Source of the DNA: an uncultured bacterium
GTDB lineage: Bacteria; Bacteroidota; Bacteroidia; Bacteroidales; Bacteroidaceae
Assembly (NCBI GenBank): GCA_905215555.1
Contig: CAJMQU010000004.1
Coordinates: 91,654 to 155,653 of the forward strand
DNA: 64,000 bases
Direction: 5' to 3'
Under the pieces are notes generated by a model. The model searched no databases. It worked only from the letters and a program-made list of their open reading frames with translations, and was not told the origin of the DNA. How positions within the stretch are numbered: the first letter of the stretch is position 1; every line of letters starts with the position of its first letter. The position numbers and the translations under genes were made by a program. Of this stretch, positions 1-9,678 are shown in pieces.

Positions 1-132
1 TTCTTGTTGTTGCACAGCACCGGTGCACGCAACTTTGAAAGAGACGTGCCTTTGGTTTATGCTGACTATTACTTCCTGGAAGCTTTGCTCAAAAAAGCAA
101 AACTGGAAAAAGAAGGTACGGCCATTTTGTAG
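1..132 (+). CDS. GH88 unsaturated glucuronyl hydrolase, C-terminal fragment
   Basis: Only the last 43 codons are in the window, and the frame is open from base 1 to a TAG at 130-132. The tail reads VPLVYADYYFLEALL, which I recognise as the C-terminal signature of family GH88 (unsaturated beta-glucuronyl hydrolases with an alpha6/alpha6 barrel). These enzymes remove the 4,5-unsaturated uronic acid that lyases leave on oligosaccharides. The next gene starts 20 bp downstream on the same strand, so it probably heads an operon with GH2, the PL38-like lyase, GH105 and PL8. The active site lies outside the window, so the family call rests on a short segment. Confidence 0.7.
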   Translation, partial: FLLLHSTGARNFERDVPLVYADYYFLEALLKKAKLEKEGTAIL

Positions 133-152
133 AATATGAAGAATCAATAGGT

Positions 153-2597
153 ATGAAACGTATTATTTTATTGTTGGTGACACTTTGTTTTGTTGTAGGT
201 ACCTTCCAAGCGAAGGTACCTACAACAGAGCATAAGATTCGGTTGACAGATAACTGGGAATTTCTTCGCCAAGATGTGGGGAATATCTGGGAACTGGTTC
301 GCCCTATGAAGAAGGGACAGCCGGAGGAACAGCCCATATGGACAAAGGTTACTCTGCCCCACTGTTTTAATGCGGAGGATGCAGTAGACCCAGACTTGAA
401 TTATTATCAAGGGCCGGGTTGGTATAAGACTCGTCTGAAACTAAACAATCCATACTCCAACGGACGGATTATTCTGGAATTCGAGGGAGCAGGTCAGAAG
501 ACGGATGTATATATCTATATGACTAAAGTTGGCAGCCATATCGGTGGATATGACAGTTGGAATGTGGATATAACGGATGCTGTACAGGCATTTCTTTCGA
601 GTAAAGAGGCTGAACGTTTTGGAGGTGAAGTTCCTTTGAGTATTCGTTGTGACAATACGCGGGATGCCGAAATGATTCCTTCGGATTTGTCGGACTTTAA
701 TTTGTATGGTGGAATTTACCGTTATCTGAATCTGGTGTACTTGCCGGAAGTGTCCGTTGCTTCCCTTCGGGTGGAGCCGGTTTTGGATGCTAAGATGAAG
801 AAAGGTACATTGAAAGTATCTGGTACGTTTTATAATCCTGCTGACGTGCGTGAGGCATCGGTAGAAGTAGCAGTGAGAAATGCTAAAGGGGAGGTGGTAT
901 CCACACAGACTCTTGATAAAATAACTCCGTTAGGAGATTTAGCTCTCTTGGATGTTCAAATGGATAAACCACAGCTTTGGGGGGTAGATACGCCTGTATT
1001 GTATACTTGTGAAGTTACTGTAACGGCTAACGGGCAGAAAATGACAGCGAGTGAGCGTTTCGGTTTCCGTTCGTTTAAGTTTATCGAAAAAGGTCCTTTT
1101 ATGCTGAATGGAAGACGCCTTTTATTGAGAGGGACACATCGGCATGAAGATCATGCGGGCGTAGCTGCTGCCATGACCGAGGAGCAAATGATGCAGGAAA
1201 TGAAGATGATGAAGGAGATGGGAGTGAATTTTATTCGTCTGGGACATTATCAGCAATCTGAAATCATTCTGAATCTCTGTGATGAACTGGGTATTCTGGT
1301 TTGGGAAGAAATTCCCTGGTGTCGTGGTGGAGTCGGTAATGAAAATTATCGCGGGCAGGCTAAAAGGATGTTGGCGAACATGATAACTCAGCACTATAAT
1401 CATCCTTCGGTGATTATTTGGGGATTGGGTAACGAAAACGACTGGCCGAATGATTTCCCGGAGTTTGAACAGCGTGAAATTCGAAGTCTGATGAGTGAAC
1501 TGAATACTTTATCTCATCATCTTGATGCCGGACGTAAGACGGCTATTCGTCGTTGCGCTTTTTGTAGCGATATTGTAGATGTCTATTCTCCTTCTATCTG
1601 GGCTGGTTGGTATCGCGGTGTTTATACGGATTATCAGAAGATGTCCAAAGAAGAAATGGAGAAAGTGAAACATTTTTTGCATGTAGAGTGGGGCGGGGAT
1701 AGTCATGCTGGGCGTCATGCAGAGGCTACAACTCCTATACGCAAAGAAGGAGAAAATGAGGGGGATGCCGCTCTGAACGGTTCAGCTTTGGTATTGAAGA
1801 AGGGGGACTGGTCGGAAAGTTATATTGTGAAACTGATAGACTGGCATCTGAAGGAACAGGAAACAATGTCGTGGCTGACCGGTGCTGCATATTGGCCGTT
1901 TAAAGATTTTTCCACTCCGGTACGTCCGGATAATCCGGTACCATATATGAATCAGAAAGGAGTGGTAGAACGGGATTTTACAAAAAAGGAGAGCTATTAT
2001 GTGTTTCAGTCATATTGGACACAAAAACCGATGCTTCATATTTATGGACATGGCTGGCCCGTAAGATGGGGAGATGCTGATGAAGAAAAAGAAATCCTGG
2101 TCTATTCAAATTGTCCGGCAGTAGAATTGTTTGTGAACGGACAAAGTCAAGGAGTACGTAAACGTAATAGCCAGGATTTTCCTGCTGCCGGTTTGCGTTG
2201 GAATGTGAAACTTGCTAAAGGTCAGAATACGCTTCGTGCTGTGTCTGTCGGTAAAGATACCCTTTCTGATGAACTGAGTTTTGAATATCAGACAGAGAAA
2301 TGGGGAAAGGAACATGCATTCAAAGTCACTTCTATACCCCGCGAAGACGGCACTGTTGAAATAGAGGCACAATTGGTAGATGCCAATGGTGTCGGATGCC
2401 TTGATTCCAGGATTTTTGTTTATTTCGATATTGCCGGTGACGGGGAATTGATCCAGAATCAGGGAACTGTGAGAGGCTCACGTAAAGTACAGGCACGCAA
2501 CGGACGGGCTCAGATTCGGGTTCGGACACAAGGTGGTACTTCTTGTGTGGCTGTGAAAGCTGATAAGGTCAAGACGTCATTTATTACGGTACAGTAA
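153..2597 (+). CDS. Secreted GH2 glycoside hydrolase (beta-galactosidase/beta-glucuronidase type)
   Basis: The 814-residue protein has a Sec signal peptide (about residues 1-20). It has the GH2 layout: jelly-roll sugar-binding domain (about 30-215), immunoglobulin-like domain (about 215-325), TIM barrel from about 325, and C-terminal beta domains of the DUF4982 type. The acid/base is Glu428 in the GNEN motif, and the likely nucleophile is Glu512 in HVEWGG. GH2 enzymes are retaining beta-glycosidases acting from the non-reducing end, but the sugar (Gal, GlcA or other) cannot be read from these motifs. It lies between GH88 and a PL38-like lyase, with a 4-bp gap to the latter, so it probably trims a beta-linked sugar from a uronate-containing oligosaccharide in the periplasm. 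Confidence 0.85.
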   Translation: MKRIILLLVTLCFVVGTFQAKVPTTEHKIRLTDNWEFLRQDVGNIWELVRPMKKGQPEEQPIWTKVTLPHCFNAEDAVDPDLNYYQGPGWYKTRLKLNNPYSNGRIILEFEGAGQKTDVYIYMTKVGSHIGGYDSWNVDITDAVQAFLSSKEAERFGGEVPLSIRCDNTRDAEMIPSDLSDFNLYGGIYRYLNLVYLPEVSVASLRVEPVLDAKMKKGTLKVSGTFYNPADVREASVEVAVRNAKGEVVSTQTLDKITPLGDLALLDVQMDKPQLWGVDTPVLYTCEVTVTANGQKMTASERFGFRSFKFIEKGPFMLNGRRLLLRGTHRHEDHAGVAAAMTEEQMMQEMKMMKEMGVNFIRLGHYQQSEIILNLCDELGILVWEEIPWCRGGVGNENYRGQAKRMLANMITQHYNHPSVIIWGLGNENDWPNDFPEFEQREIRSLMSELNTLSHHLDAGRKTAIRRCAFCSDIVDVYSPSIWAGWYRGVYTDYQKMSKEEMEKVKHFLHVEWGGDSHAGRHAEATTPIRKEGENEGDAALNGSALVLKKGDWSESYIVKLIDWHLKEQETMSWLTGAAYWPFKDFSTPVRPDNPVPYMNQKGVVERDFTKKESYYVFQSYWTQKPMLHIYGHGWPVRWGDADEEKEILVYSNCPAVELFVNGQSQGVRKRNSQDFPAAGLRWNVKLAKGQNTLRAVSVGKDTLSDELSFEYQTEKWGKEHAFKVTSIPREDGTVEIEAQLVDANGVGCLDSRIFVYFDIAGDGELIQNQGTVRGSRKVQARNGRAQIRVRTQGGTSCVAVKADKVKTSFITVQ

Positions 2598-2601
2598 AAT
2601 T

Positions 2602-3768
2602 ATGAAAAAGGTAGGTGTTTTATTTTTAGGGATATGTGCTTTACTAATTGTTTCGTGTTCTTCGGAAAGCGATGGTAAAGACTATGTAAAAAGTGTTTTG
2701 AAACAGGGTATACTGGAACGTGCTGCTGCGAGTCTGAAGGAAGAACCGGTAACGGTTACTGCCTTCATTGCAGAGCGTAGTGCAGGAGATGTACACGACT
2801 TCTATTCGGAAGGTGACTATTGGTGGCCGGATACGTTGAATCCTGACGGACCTTATATTCGTCGGGATGGTCAGACTAATCCAGATAATTTTGTGGCTCA
2901 TCGTCATGCGATGATACGTTTTAGTTCGATTGTGGGGAATCTGACTTCTGCATATTTGTTAGTGCAAGATGAAAAATATGTAAATACAGTGCTGGCACAC
3001 GTGCGTGCTTGGTTTGTGAATAAGCCGACGCGGATGAATCCAAATTTGCAGTATGCACAAGCTATTAAAGGAATTACTACAGGACGGGGTATCGGCATTA
3101 TTGATACGATACATCTTATGGAAGTGGCCCAGTCCTTATATCAGTTGGAAAAGCTGGGAGTGCTTCCTGAAGCTGATATAAAGTCTACAAAACAGTGGTT
3201 TGCCGATTATTTGAAATGGATGTTCACGCACCAATATGGCATAGACGAGATGAATGCCAAGAATAATCATGGTACTTGCTGGGTGATGCAGGCTGCTGTT
3301 TTTGCTCGTTACGTAGGTGATAGGGATATGTTGGATTACTGTAAGAAGCGTTATAAAGACGTACTTCTGCCTAAACAGATGGCTGAGGACGGCAGTTTTC
3401 CTCTAGAAACTGCGCGTACAAAACCTTATGGTTATTCTCTTTTTAATCTGGATGCAATGGCAACGATATGTCAGACGCTCTCGGATAAAAATGATAATTT
3501 ATGGGCTTATACGGCAGAAGGAGGCAAGAATATGGAAAAAGGTATTAATTTTGTCTATCCTTATGTGCTTGATAAAGAAAGCTGGATTTACCCGAAAGAC
3601 GTGATGTACTGGGATGAATGGCCGGTAGCCCATCCATTCCTATTGTTCGGAGCTTTGCAAACGAATAATGAAAACTGGTTGTCTACGTGGGCGCATTTGG
3701 AACATTTTCCGGTGACGGATGAAGTGGTGCGTAATCTGCCTGTACGTAATCCATTGATTTGGATTTAG
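2602..3768 (+). CDS. Alginate-lyase-fold polysaccharide lyase lipoprotein (PL38-like)
   Basis: The 388-residue protein starts with a lipoprotein signal ending in a lipobox Cys at about residue 19 (LLIVSC). The remainder matches the alginate_lyase fold (alpha/alpha toroid). Visible signatures are the segment around residues 73-86 with GDYWWPDTLNPDGPY and NNHG at residues 221-224. In PL5/PL38 enzymes an Asn-His pair of this kind binds the uronate and serves in catalysis. The family performs beta-elimination on 1,4-linked uronans and leaves an unsaturated uronate, the substrate of the neighbouring GH88 and GH105. The lipid anchor suggests action at the outer membrane surface or inner leaflet. 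Substrate (alginate, glucuronan or another uronan) is unresolved. It shares an operon with the GH2 and GH105 genes. Confidence 0.75.
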   Translation: MKKVGVLFLGICALLIVSCSSESDGKDYVKSVLKQGILERAAASLKEEPVTVTAFIAERSAGDVHDFYSEGDYWWPDTLNPDGPYIRRDGQTNPDNFVAHRHAMIRFSSIVGNLTSAYLLVQDEKYVNTVLAHVRAWFVNKPTRMNPNLQYAQAIKGITTGRGIGIIDTIHLMEVAQSLYQLEKLGVLPEADIKSTKQWFADYLKWMFTHQYGIDEMNAKNNHGTCWVMQAAVFARYVGDRDMLDYCKKRYKDVLLPKQMAEDGSFPLETARTKPYGYSLFNLDAMATICQTLSDKNDNLWAYTAEGGKNMEKGINFVYPYVLDKESWIYPKDVMYWDEWPVAHPFLLFGALQTNNENWLSTWAHLEHFPVTDEVVRNLPVRNPLIWI

Positions 3769-3797
3769 AAAAACATAATTTGCTTTGTATTTAAACT

Positions 3798-5105
3798 ATG
3801 AAAATGATTCGGAAAATAATAAAAGGAGTTTATGTGCTGTGTATGGGAGGCATAGTATTCCCTGCAATGGCACAAAATAGGGTAGTGAGCCAGCGTACTA
3901 CGGGTACGGTGGTGGAAGGAGATGTAACGATGTTAGTGACTCAGGAAACCACTACTCGTTATCGGCGTACAACTTCTCAGGGGGTACCAGATGCAAAATT
4001 GGGATATGCTCCCGGAATTACTCCGGAACGACTGGCACTTCCTTTGGCTGAGACGGTAATGGCAAGATATCCGGATTACCGGATGGCCTATTGGAAAGAT
4101 TATACTTATGTGCAAGGATATATGTTTGAGGCGATGGACCGCTTAGGACAATTGACCGGTGACGGTAAATATCTGGAATATATGAAAGAGTACATAGATC
4201 ACTTTGTAGATGGAGATGGAAATTATAAAGGAGGCGGATTGACCAATCTTGATAATTTCATGACCGGCTCGGCGTTTTGTACTCTCTATGGACGTACAGG
4301 TGATGAAAAATATAAAAAAGCGGCTTTACAGATATTGAAAGCAGTTGATAAATACCCCAGTTCAGACGGACAGTTCTGGCATGGAAACCGTAGTCCTAAT
4401 ATGTGGATTGACGGGGTATTTATGATGCAAATGTTCCTGATACGTTGTGCGCAATATGTGGGGGAAGCGGATTACTGTTATGATGTGGCATGCAGAAACA
4501 TTATCGCTGCTGCCCGCCACTTGCAACGTCCGGATGGATTAGTACTGCATGCTTGGACCACAGAACCGGAGAAAGCAGTGTGGGCAGATAAATCTACAGG
4601 GCTTTCGCCGGAGGTTTGGAGTGAAGGTATGGGATGGTATACTTTGGTTGTTCCGGAACTGCTTGCTTTGTTGCCCAAGACACATAAGGACTATCAGCAG
4701 GTACTTGATATTTATCTGAAAATGTGTAAAGGACTGAAAGAAGTGCAGGATAAGAAAATCGGAGGCTGGTTCATGGTGGTAGATAAAGGAGATAATCCTC
4801 TGAATTTTATTGATCCGTCCGGGACTGCGATGTTTGTATACTCTATTCAGCGTGGTGTCCAGTTAGGTTTATTAAAGGCTAAAGAATATGCTCCGGTTGC
4901 CGAAAGAGGATATCAAAGTTTGTTTCCTTTTATACAAGTGAATGAAAGAGGCTTGCTGGATGTGATAGGTGCATGTGATGGTGTAGTGATTAAGAAAAAT
5001 TTTGTAGAATATGTTACTGTTCCTAAAATCTTGAATGCAAAGGAGGCAGTTGCCGGTATATTGTGGGCATCTGTTATTATGGAAACAGAACAATTGAAAA
5101 AATAA
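3798..5105 (+). CDS. GH105 unsaturated rhamnogalacturonyl/uronyl hydrolase
   Basis: The 435-residue protein has an N-terminal signal peptide ending near residue 26 and an alpha6/alpha6-barrel sequence of the YteR/GH105 type. Supporting motifs are MWIDGVFMMQMF, with the likely catalytic Asp205, and EGMGWYTLVVPELL near residue 275. GH105 enzymes hydrate the double bond of 4,5-unsaturated uronic acid at the non-reducing end, releasing the uronate as a keto sugar. Both GH88 and GH105 being present suggests at least two kinds of unsaturated end, for example differing in the linkage to the next sugar. About 60 residues between signal and barrel (residues 27-75) are unusual for the family and of unknown role. 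The gene sits 29 bp after the PL38-like gene and 6 bp before PL8. Confidence 0.8.
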   Translation: MKMIRKIIKGVYVLCMGGIVFPAMAQNRVVSQRTTGTVVEGDVTMLVTQETTTRYRRTTSQGVPDAKLGYAPGITPERLALPLAETVMARYPDYRMAYWKDYTYVQGYMFEAMDRLGQLTGDGKYLEYMKEYIDHFVDGDGNYKGGGLTNLDNFMTGSAFCTLYGRTGDEKYKKAALQILKAVDKYPSSDGQFWHGNRSPNMWIDGVFMMQMFLIRCAQYVGEADYCYDVACRNIIAAARHLQRPDGLVLHAWTTEPEKAVWADKSTGLSPEVWSEGMGWYTLVVPELLALLPKTHKDYQQVLDIYLKMCKGLKEVQDKKIGGWFMVVDKGDNPLNFIDPSGTAMFVYSIQRGVQLGLLKAKEYAPVAERGYQSLFPFIQVNERGLLDVIGACDGVVIKKNFVEYVTVPKILNAKEAVAGILWASVIMETEQLKK

Positions 5106-5111
5106 ATAGGA

Positions 5112-7292
5112 ATGAGAGTTTTACGTAGTCTGATTATAGCGGGTACGTTGCTTATTGCTGTTTCTGTTCAAGCCGGCAATACGGATGAGTTGATGCGCAT
5201 TAAGCAGAATTATTCCCGGATGTTGGTACCTTCGGGAGAAGATCCGTTTGGTTTATTGTCTATACTTTCGTCCATTCAGCCGGAAAAAGAAATTTCAGAC
5301 CAGGCAGTAGTGGAATTGCATCAACGTTATCCTTTCGATTTAAAGAAAATAGCAACCTATCTATCTTCTTTTACGGAGACCGGAACGTGGCCGGACATTA
5401 ATTATGAAGATAAGAAACGTTCGGGATGGGAACCTAAACTTCATGCGGAACGTATTCTGGAACTGGTGAAACTTTATAGTTCCCAACAAACTGCTTATTA
5501 TCATTCTCCGGAAGTAGAAAAAGTGATTCACAAGGCACTAGACTATTGGTTTACTGCCAAACCCGTGTGCTTGAACTGGTGGTATAATAAGATTGGTATT
5601 CCTAAAACACTGGGTACAGCTTTCATTTTGTTTGAAGAGAAACTGACTCCGGCTGAAAAGCAAGAGGCTATCACTGTGATGGAAAATGCAAAGTTTGGAA
5701 TGACAGGACAGAACAAAGTATGGCTCGCCGGAAATGTGATGATGCGTGCGTTGTTGCAGAATGATTATGAATTGGTAAAAATGGCACGCGATACGATTGC
5801 ATCTGAAATTGTGACAGGTGGGGCAGAAGGTATAAAAGATGACTGGTGTTTTCATCAGCATGGAGCTCAGCAGCAGTTTGGTAACTATGGACTTTCATTT
5901 GTTTCTGGAATGAGTTTTTTTTCCGGATTGTTTTCCGGGACTTCTTTGGCTTTTGATGATAAACAGTTGAATATTCTAAGTACTTTGATTGATAAAGGTT
6001 ACCGTTGGGTCATTTGGAAAGGAATGATGGATGTAAATGCTTTAGGACGTCAATTGTTTCATCATGCACCTGTGCATAAAGCATTGAGTCTTGCATTTGC
6101 GGCTGCTGAGTTGGGAGGAGGCGAGTCTGATGCGTGTATGGCTGTAGCTGAGGCTTTGCTTCGCGACAATTATCCTGCACCTGCTCGGAATATACTGACA
6201 GGACACAAACATTTTTGGCAGTCGGACTATACGGTTTATCGACGCCCTTCCTGGATGGCTTCCATAAAAATGGCTTCCGACCGTATTGTCGGTGCGGAAA
6301 TGATGAATGGAGATAATATGAAAGGTTATTATATGGCGGATGGGGCAACCTATATTTATAAGGACGGCAGAGAGTATTTGGATATTTTCCCTCTTTGGGA
6401 TTGGCGTAAATTGCCGGGAGTGACGGCTTTTGAGGATGATGCACCCATGCCATTGATTAAAAGTTATCAACCTCGCAATAAGGGAACTTTCGTCGGAGCT
6501 GTTTCGGATGAAAAACAGGGTATGACTGTAATGGAGCTGAATCGTGCCGGGGTGAAAGCGCGTAAGGCATGGATTTGCGCGGATGACTTTGTACTTTGTC
6601 TGGGAGCAGGTATACAGGCGGATAGTAATCTTGTTGTAACGACTTCGATAGAACAATGCCATAAAAAAGGAGAACTTCTTTCCTGGAAAAAAGGGCAATG
6701 GAATGCTGTAAATGGACAACAAACAGCTACGGCGGGAGAACATCGCTTTTTTCATAATAATACGGGGTATATCGTATGGGGGAATGGAGACGAGATGGTT
6801 GCTGAAACAGCAAACCGCACAGGACGTTGGTATGATGTAATGCAAATGTATCGCCCTAAAGAGGTACAAGGAGAAGTCACTACTCTCTATCTGAAACATG
6901 GGATATCTCCTGGGCAGGCTGCATATCAATATTTGATATTGCCGGTGGCAGACAAAAAATATGTAGCTGCTTTTGATTTGTCGGATATCCAGATACTTCG
7001 TAATGATACTATAGCACAGGCTGTTTATACAGAGAAAAAGGCTACTTGCTGGATAGCTGCTTATAAGCCGGTGCAGTTGACGGTTACGAGAGGTATCACA
7101 CTGAATATTCAGACTCCCGGAGTTTATATGATTCGAAAGAGTGGGGAAGGACGATACATGATAAGTTGTGCCAGTCCAACGCAACGGGAAAATATTGCAG
7201 AACTTGAATTTAACCATAAACAGATACGTATTTCTCTGCCCAAGGGAGAAGAGAAGGGGAAAACAGCTTTTGTAGAGGCTGTAATTCGTTAA
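5112..7292 (+). CDS. PL8-family polysaccharide lyase
   Basis: The 726-residue protein has a signal peptide (about 1-21) and the PL8 layout: an N-terminal alpha/alpha toroid (about 25-370) and C-terminal beta-sandwiches. The PL8 substrate-cleft pattern NWWYNKIGIP begins at residue 155. The catalytic set is visible as Asn201 (TGQN), His250 (QHG), Tyr259 (NYG) and Arg313, and the nine-residue His-Tyr spacing matches family members such as hyaluronate lyase. PL8 includes chondroitin AC, hyaluronate and xanthan lyases, so cleavage next to a glucuronate is likely but the polymer is unknown. It is the last gene of the first operon, and 101 bp separate it from a new promoter. Confidence 0.85.
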   Translation: MRVLRSLIIAGTLLIAVSVQAGNTDELMRIKQNYSRMLVPSGEDPFGLLSILSSIQPEKEISDQAVVELHQRYPFDLKKIATYLSSFTETGTWPDINYEDKKRSGWEPKLHAERILELVKLYSSQQTAYYHSPEVEKVIHKALDYWFTAKPVCLNWWYNKIGIPKTLGTAFILFEEKLTPAEKQEAITVMENAKFGMTGQNKVWLAGNVMMRALLQNDYELVKMARDTIASEIVTGGAEGIKDDWCFHQHGAQQQFGNYGLSFVSGMSFFSGLFSGTSLAFDDKQLNILSTLIDKGYRWVIWKGMMDVNALGRQLFHHAPVHKALSLAFAAAELGGGESDACMAVAEALLRDNYPAPARNILTGHKHFWQSDYTVYRRPSWMASIKMASDRIVGAEMMNGDNMKGYYMADGATYIYKDGREYLDIFPLWDWRKLPGVTAFEDDAPMPLIKSYQPRNKGTFVGAVSDEKQGMTVMELNRAGVKARKAWICADDFVLCLGAGIQADSNLVVTTSIEQCHKKGELLSWKKGQWNAVNGQQTATAGEHRFFHNNTGYIVWGNGDEMVAETANRTGRWYDVMQMYRPKEVQGEVTTLYLKHGISPGQAAYQYLILPVADKKYVAAFDLSDIQILRNDTIAQAVYTEKKATCWIAAYKPVQLTVTRGITLNIQTPGVYMIRKSGEGRYMISCASPTQRENIAELEFNHKQIRISLPKGEEKGKTAFVEAVIR

Positions 7293-7316
7293 AAAGCATC
7301 TTTTGAATCATTTTTC

Positions 7317-7369
7317 CAAGCGTTTGAAATAATATTGCAAGCCTTGTTTGTAAGATACGTCTATTTTTG
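7317..7369 (+). promoter_or_regulatory. Operator-promoter 1 (CAAG-N4-TGAAA-N32-TATTTTTG)
   Basis: An upstream box CAAGCGTTTGAAA (7317-7329) is followed after exactly 32 bp by TATTTTTG (7362-7369), a match to the Bacteroides -7 element TAnnTTTG. The start codon of the GH95-like gene lies 25 bp further. The same arrangement recurs before other units of this PUL, so the box is probably an activator site. Confidence 0.6.
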
Positions 7370-7393
7370 TTTTTGATAAATAACTGATGGACT

Positions 7394-9667
7394 ATGAATA
7401 CACACAAGGCTTTTATTTTAGGTTTGGCATTATTGGGTACCAGTTTGGTGAAAGCTCAATTTACAATGGATGCTTATAAAGCTGTTTTTACTACTCCACC
7501 TCAACACGTTCCTACAACCAAAACTCCGGATGCCCCTTTGGCGGGTAATGGAGATATAGGTATCACGATGGGCGGTACTCCTGATAAACTTTGTTTCTAT
7601 ATTGGTAAGAATGATTTTTGGAGGGCTTATCCGGTTTATCCTGGTGGCATTGCGCTGCCGGGTGGATTGGATATTTTGATAGATGAATTTCAGGGAGCTT
7701 CGTATTATGTAGAACAACTGCCGGGTTCGGCTGAGATAGCAGCTAAATTTTCTACTTCCCGTTGCGAACTGAAGTTATCTGCATGGGTTGCGGCGACAGA
7801 TAATAAGGTAATAATAGAATTGGAGTCGGATAAGGAGCTAACTGCCCGTTTGCGCTTGTGGGCTGCCGAGGGTAATACTTCGACTACGTCATATGGTATT
7901 GATAAAGTGATGTGGGCGAGCCGTTCATTTGAGAACACAGAATTATTGCGTTGGCCTACTCATGTGGCATTGGCCTTAAATTCAAATGCTGATAAATTCT
8001 CTCTTACACCTGGAAGGAAAGTACAACTGGTGGTATCTGTCTATACAAATCATGATACACCGGATTGGAAAAATAAGGCAATCGCGGAGGCTGGAAAAGT
8101 GACGGAATCAGTGATTGAACGGTTGAGAAAGGAACATCGTAACTGGTGGGGTAACTTTTGGAAGCAATCTCATATAAATATTGGCGACAGTTATTTTGAG
8201 AAGTATTACTATCAGTCTCAATATTTATTTGCCTGCTCCTCTCGTGAGGGTAAGTTTGCACCAGGAATTTGGGGACCGTTTGTTACGCGTGACGAGGCTG
8301 CATGGGGAGGTGATTATCATCTGAATTATAATTATCAGGCACCTTATTGGGCATCTTTTTCTTCCAATCATATTGGTTTGACAGATAATTTTGACCAACC
8401 TCTATTGGATTATATGGAAGCTGGTAGAAAACATGCACAGGAACTATTGAATTGTAGGGGAATTTATTATCCGGTAGGTATTGGTCCGAAAGGGTTGTGT
8501 ACGGCTATGTGGCCGTTAACTCCGGAAGAAATGCTGGAGAAATATGCAACTCGTGAAAATACGATAGATGGTGGCTATAAATTTCTGGGACAAAAGATAA
8601 ATGCGGTGTTCAGTGTTGGGAATATGTTGATGCGGTATTATAGCACGTATGATGAAGCGTATGCCCGTAAAGTATATCCATATCTTGTTGCCTGTGCTGA
8701 TTTTTGGGAAGATTATCTTTCTTTAGAGAATGGACGTTATGTCATTCATATGGATCACTTCAATGAGGTAATGCCCAATAAACGTAATGGTGGTGTCTGG
8801 CGTAATCGGTTAGGTGATTTTAATTCTACTCTTTCTTTAGGGTTGGTTCGAATGTTGTTTCAGGGGGTCATGGATATGAGTGATTTCTTGTCTGTGGATC
8901 GTGTGCGCCAGTTCCGTTGGAAAGATATTTTAGAGAAGTTGAGTGCATATCCGTTGGGCACTACTGAAGATGGACGCCAAAGTTTGAAGAATATGGAGAA
9001 AGGACCTCAGAATAGGGATGTACAGGCATCGGGTTTGAATAGGGTTTCTATTCATGGCTTGATTCTTCCGGGTGGAGTTGTTGGGCCGGTAACAGATGCC
9101 GGGTTCAACGCTATCTTATTGGATGATGTTGCGCATTGGGCAGAAAAACAGCGTGATCCGAATGATTGGGGGAATACTTCTAATAATGGCATTGAGACAT
9201 GTTATCCCGGAGCTGTGCGTGTAGGATATCCTTCGGATAAAATATTGTCTTACTTGAAGAAACGCATTGAAATGAATGTATATTCCAATTATTGGATTGT
9301 ACAAGGTGGTGGAGGAATCGAAACTTTTGCAGCTGTTCCCCTGACTATAAATGAAATGCTGTTGCAAAGTTACGAAGGTGTTATACGGGTTTTTCCAAAT
9401 TGGAATTCGGAGAAGGATGCTTCTTTTGAAAACCTGAGAGCTTATGGAGCATTTTTGGTTACATCTGCCTTAAAGAAAGGTCGAATTCAAGGGGTGACTG
9501 TCATTAGTGAGAAAGGACGTATCTGCAAGATAGAAAACCCTTGGAAAGGGCAACCTGTACAGATCACTCGGGAAAATAGAAAAACAGATGTACTTTATGG
9601 AGAATATTTACAGATACCAACTACAGTAGGTGAGAGAATAGAATTAAGTTTATATACAAACCCATAA
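7394..9667 (+). CDS. GH95-like secreted six-hairpin glycoside hydrolase
   Basis: The 757-residue protein has a signal peptide (about 1-21), an N-terminal beta-sandwich (about 30-235) and an alpha/alpha toroid (about 255-680). The PLAGNGDIGITMGG segment near residue 48 and WGGDYHLNYNYQAPYW near residue 300 resemble GH95 alpha-L-fucosidase/galactosidase relatives and DUF5703-type proteins. The similarity is at superfamily level, so the sugar specificity cannot be assigned. It begins a two-gene unit with the beta-helix protein (11-bp gap) and has its own operator-promoter. Role inferred: removing a side-chain sugar from the target glycan in the periplasm. Confidence 0.6.
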   Translation: MNTHKAFILGLALLGTSLVKAQFTMDAYKAVFTTPPQHVPTTKTPDAPLAGNGDIGITMGGTPDKLCFYIGKNDFWRAYPVYPGGIALPGGLDILIDEFQGASYYVEQLPGSAEIAAKFSTSRCELKLSAWVAATDNKVIIELESDKELTARLRLWAAEGNTSTTSYGIDKVMWASRSFENTELLRWPTHVALALNSNADKFSLTPGRKVQLVVSVYTNHDTPDWKNKAIAEAGKVTESVIERLRKEHRNWWGNFWKQSHINIGDSYFEKYYYQSQYLFACSSREGKFAPGIWGPFVTRDEAAWGGDYHLNYNYQAPYWASFSSNHIGLTDNFDQPLLDYMEAGRKHAQELLNCRGIYYPVGIGPKGLCTAMWPLTPEEMLEKYATRENTIDGGYKFLGQKINAVFSVGNMLMRYYSTYDEAYARKVYPYLVACADFWEDYLSLENGRYVIHMDHFNEVMPNKRNGGVWRNRLGDFNSTLSLGLVRMLFQGVMDMSDFLSVDRVRQFRWKDILEKLSAYPLGTTEDGRQSLKNMEKGPQNRDVQASGLNRVSIHGLILPGGVVGPVTDAGFNAILLDDVAHWAEKQRDPNDWGNTSNNGIETCYPGAVRVGYPSDKILSYLKKRIEMNVYSNYWIVQGGGGIETFAAVPLTINEMLLQSYEGVIRVFPNWNSEKDASFENLRAYGAFLVTSALKKGRIQGVTVISEKGRICKIENPWKGQPVQITRENRKTDVLYGEYLQIPTTVGERIELSLYTNP

Positions 9668-9678
9668 TTAAGAATAGA

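Noticed and set aside
6042..7217. 391-residue minus-strand open frame
   Set aside because: It lies wholly opposite the PL8 gene, whose conserved catalytic residues and domain order prove the plus-strand frame. The minus-strand protein has no recognisable family.
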